Positions 62,116 through 64,000 of a stretch of DNA of 64,000 bases are shown here, in pieces. The notes below the pieces were generated by a model. It made no database searches, had not been told where the DNA came from, and saw nothing but the letters and a program-made list of their open reading frames with translations. Position 1 is the first letter of the stretch; every line of letters starts with the position of its first letter. Position numbers and translations under genes: made by a program. Origin of the DNA: Acidobacteriota bacterium (GTDB lineage: Bacteria > Acidobacteriota > Vicinamibacteria > Vicinamibacterales > CAVVIG01); the NCBI GenBank assembly GCA_018268955.1, contig JAFDVO010000013.1:62001-126000 (forward strand), written 5' to 3'.

Positions 62116-63065
62116 ACGTGTCGTGCCGGGTTGGAGATGGTGCCCGTGCGCACCATGCCGAAGCGCGCGGCGGCGTAGCCGGCCGCGAACGCGGAGTCGA
62201 GCGCTCGGTCGACGGCCGAGGGCAGGCGCCCCCGCATGGCGGAGGCACAGGCGGCGGCGATGCCGGTCGAGAACTGCCGGAGCAAGTACGCTGGCCGCAG
62301 GTGACCGCCCTGCGAACGACGGTCGTCGTCCATCGTGGCGTTCGTGATCCCTGACCAGAAGAACCAGCGGAGGAAGTAGCCCAGGCGCATCCGCTCGGCC
62401 GGCACCCAGTGCGACACGATCGCATCGGGCTGGTACCACGCCTCATGGCCCGCGCCCTGGACGCGCTCGCAGAGTTCGTGGTCCTCGCCGGACAGCAGCG
62501 TGCCCCGCAGCTTGCCAAGGTGCGGGGCATAGCCCCCAAGGTCGTCCAGCACGGACCGACGCAGCGCCATGTTGGCGCCGAGCAGCGTGCGCGCGCCAAG
62601 ACGCTGCGGGGTCGTCCCGTAGTCGAGCAGCCCGAGCGGTGCGCCCAGGCGGCTATGGCTGGCGAGGGCCAGCCAGCGCGGCGCCCGGCGCTCCCATCGA
62701 GGGTGCACCGGACCGCCAGCGAGCGCTACCTTCGGATGGAGGAACGCCCGCGTGAGCGCGAGCAGCCATCCGTCTCCAACATTCACGTCGTCGTCCGTGA
62801 ACACGATCAGGTCGCCGGTCGCGGCGTGAAGCCCGGCCGCGATGGCGTGTGACTTCCCGGGTGTGGGCTCGTACAGGCGCCGAAGGGGAACGGGGAACTG
62901 GCAGGCGTGTTGGTCCACGACCGCTGCCGTGTGATCCGTGGAGCCGTTGTCGACGATCAGGACTTCGTCCCCTGAACCGTACGGTTGCTGCGCGAGATGC
63001 CGCAGGCACTCGTCGAGCAGCGCGGCCCGGTTCCACGTGGCGATGACGACGCTCGCAGAGGGCAT
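62112..63065 (-). CDS. GT2-family glycosyltransferase (tandem paralogue 2)
   Basis: A 317-residue GT-A enzyme starting 'MPSASVVIATWNRAALL'. Motifs: 'VDNGSTDHTAAVV', 'FTDDDVNVGDGW', 'LLGANMALRRSVLDDLGGY', 'GEDHELCERVQGAGH' and 'YFLRWFFWSGITNA'. The GANM and GEDHE blocks match paralogues 1 and 3, showing tandem duplication. It overlaps the start of paralogue 1 by four bases and begins 8 bases after the stop of paralogue 3. Confidence 0.85.
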   Translation of the reverse strand: MPSASVVIATWNRAALLDECLRHLAQQPYGSGDEVLIVDNGSTDHTAAVVDQHACQFPVPLRRLYEPTPGKSHAIAAGLHAATGDLIVFTDDDVNVGDGWLLALTRAFLHPKVALAGGPVHPRWERRAPRWLALASHSRLGAPLGLLDYGTTPQRLGARTLLGANMALRRSVLDDLGGYAPHLGKLRGTLLSGEDHELCERVQGAGHEAWYQPDAIVSHWVPAERMRLGYFLRWFFWSGITNATMDDDRRSQGGHLRPAYLLRQFSTGIAAACASAMRGRLPSAVDRALDSAFAAGYAAARFGMVRTGTISNPARHV

Positions 63066-63073
63066 GGGTCGGA

Positions 63074-64000
63074 TCAATTCGCCTCGGAGACGAATGGACG
63101 TGGAGCCGCGGCGCGGGCAGCGCGCAGGCGCTCGGTCGCAAACCACGCTTCGCGCACGTAGCCGGCAAACCAGCACAGGCGACCGGTCGCGCTGAAGCGG
63201 GCTGCCGGGGCGCGTCGGATGGCTGCCAGCAGCAAGGACATGACGTCCCCCGCCGCCTGGCGCCACAGGAAGCGCGGCACGCCGAGGAGATGCGGCACCG
63301 CGCTCTCGTAGGCGGCATCCAGGCGGGCGACGTCACGGCCGTTCTGGTGCAGCCATCGACGGAAGTACGATCGATCGAGCCGCTCCGACCCGACGCGATG
63401 GTGCACCACGGCTGTCGGCTCATACCGTCCGCGATAGCCTGCCTGCAGCATGCGCAGGAAGAACTCGTGGTCCTCGCCCGTTCGCGCGGACCCGTCGAGC
63501 TTCCCGAGATCCAGCCGGAGGCCGCCGAGCCGTTCGACGACGGCACGACGGACCGCCATGTTTGCGCCGATCGGCACCACCTGGTGATGATCGGTGCTGA
63601 TCGGCAGGCGTACGTCGCCGTTGTCGGGCACGGCAATCACCCCGTAGACCGATGGCGACAGCCACTCCGGCGGTTCGACTTCCCAGAGCGGCAGCACGCG
63701 ACCCGCGACGAAGTCGACCGCCGCATCGTCGAAGGCGTCAGCAAGCGAGCGCAGCCACTCCTGCTCCGGCTGTACGTCATCGTCCGTGAGCGCGATGAGG
63801 CTGCCCTCGGCCATCGCGAGCGCCTGGTTGACGGCGGCGGACTTCCCGGGATCCGAGACGAAGAGGTAGCGGACGAGCGGCGCACCGACCTGCGCGGCCG
63901 CCCGCGCGACCACGTCGGCCGTGTCGTCGCTCGAGCCGTTGTCAGCCACGACGATCTCGAAGCGGCCGGCAGGCCAGTCCTGCACGAGCAGCGCCTCGAG
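63074..64000 (-). CDS. GT2-family glycosyltransferase (tandem paralogue 3, 5' partial)
   Basis: The frame is open to the right edge, so the start lies outside the window; about 308 residues are visible. Motifs: 'VVADNGSSDDTADVV', 'ALTDDDVQPEQEW', 'PIGANMAVRRAVVERLGGL', 'GEDHEFFLRMLQAGY' and 'YFRRWLHQNGRDVA'. It shows the same order as paralogues 1 and 2. It is the most upstream visible gene of the minus-strand series GT2-GT2-GT2-MBOAT-SGNH, so the operon promoter lies to the right of the window. Confidence 0.83.
   Translation of the reverse strand, partial: LEALLVQDWPAGRFEIVVADNGSSDDTADVVARAAAQVGAPLVRYLFVSDPGKSAAVNQALAMAEGSLIALTDDDVQPEQEWLRSLADAFDDAAVDFVAGRVLPLWEVEPPEWLSPSVYGVIAVPDNGDVRLPISTDHHQVVPIGANMAVRRAVVERLGGLRLDLGKLDGSARTGEDHEFFLRMLQAGYRGRYEPTAVVHHRVGSERLDRSYFRRWLHQNGRDVARLDAAYESAVPHLLGVPRFLWRQAAGDVMSLLLAAIRRAPAARFSATGRLCWFAGYVREAWFATERLRAARAAAPRPFVSEAN

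Noticed and set aside
32825-64000. An exosortase/PEP-CTERM polysaccharide locus
   Set aside because: GT4, amidotransferase and heparinase-type genes resemble that set, but no exosortase, EpsH-like membrane protein or PEP-CTERM tail is seen in the window.

Overview
The window is one contiguous stretch of GC-rich, gene-dense bacterial chromosome. The gene set suggests a soil-type Acidobacteriota, possibly of the Vicinamibacteria: a giant carboxypeptidase-regulatory-repeat protein, an ImuA-ImuB-DnaE2 mutasome operon, a TonB receptor with an N-terminal regulatory domain, and a very large polysaccharide locus with heparinase- and beta-helix-type enzymes. No rRNA, tRNA, plasmid or phage gene is seen, so the lineage is an inference.

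Layout. 1-7.8 kb: the 3' part of a giant secreted repeat protein, followed by two small exported thioredoxin-fold proteins, the second without cysteines. 8.9-17.1 kb: housekeeping and accessory genes (OmpR-type regulator, glycine-zipper protein, DsbD-alpha-like protein, nickel-type transporter, CrcB fluoride channel, oligopeptidase B, a long coiled-coil protein, MFS transporter). 17.2-23.8 kb: imuA-imuB-dnaE2, a translesion mutagenesis operon whose two polymerase-type genes carry in-frame short-repeat insertions. 24-32.8 kb: TonB receptor, metallophosphoesterase, PLD-family protein, a radical SAM protein divergent from an operon of a SET-domain methyltransferase, an esterase and a SpoIID-domain protein. 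32.8-64 kb: a surface-polysaccharide locus mostly on the minus strand.

The polysaccharide locus encodes a GDP-mannose 6-dehydrogenase (AlgD type), three class II glutamine amidotransferase/asparagine-synthetase proteins, three GT4 and four GT2 glycosyltransferases, two methyltransferases, a heparinase II/III-type protein, two related beta-helix proteins (one with CBM6-like modules), a secreted CBM6-endonuclease/exonuclease/phosphatase, a Wzx-type flippase, and an MBOAT plus SGNH acetylation pair. Together these suggest a Wzx-dependent, uronic-acid-containing polysaccharide that is acetylated and perhaps amidated. The canonical alginate polymerase/export genes (Alg8, Alg44, AlgK, AlgE) are absent.

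The most unusual signal is a family of short-period DNA arrays (7, 8 or 9 bp units, typically 5-15 units) at about a dozen places. Most switch strand in the middle, so they read as degenerate hairpins. They lie in gene gaps, at gene ends where they supply the stop codon, and inside imuB and dnaE2, where they are translated. Two copies of a roughly 100-bp element with the same architecture lie in opposite orientation around 9.7 and 12.3 kb. A probable 2-bp slip near 47953 fuses a glycosyltransferase reading frame to a downstream beta-helix gene.
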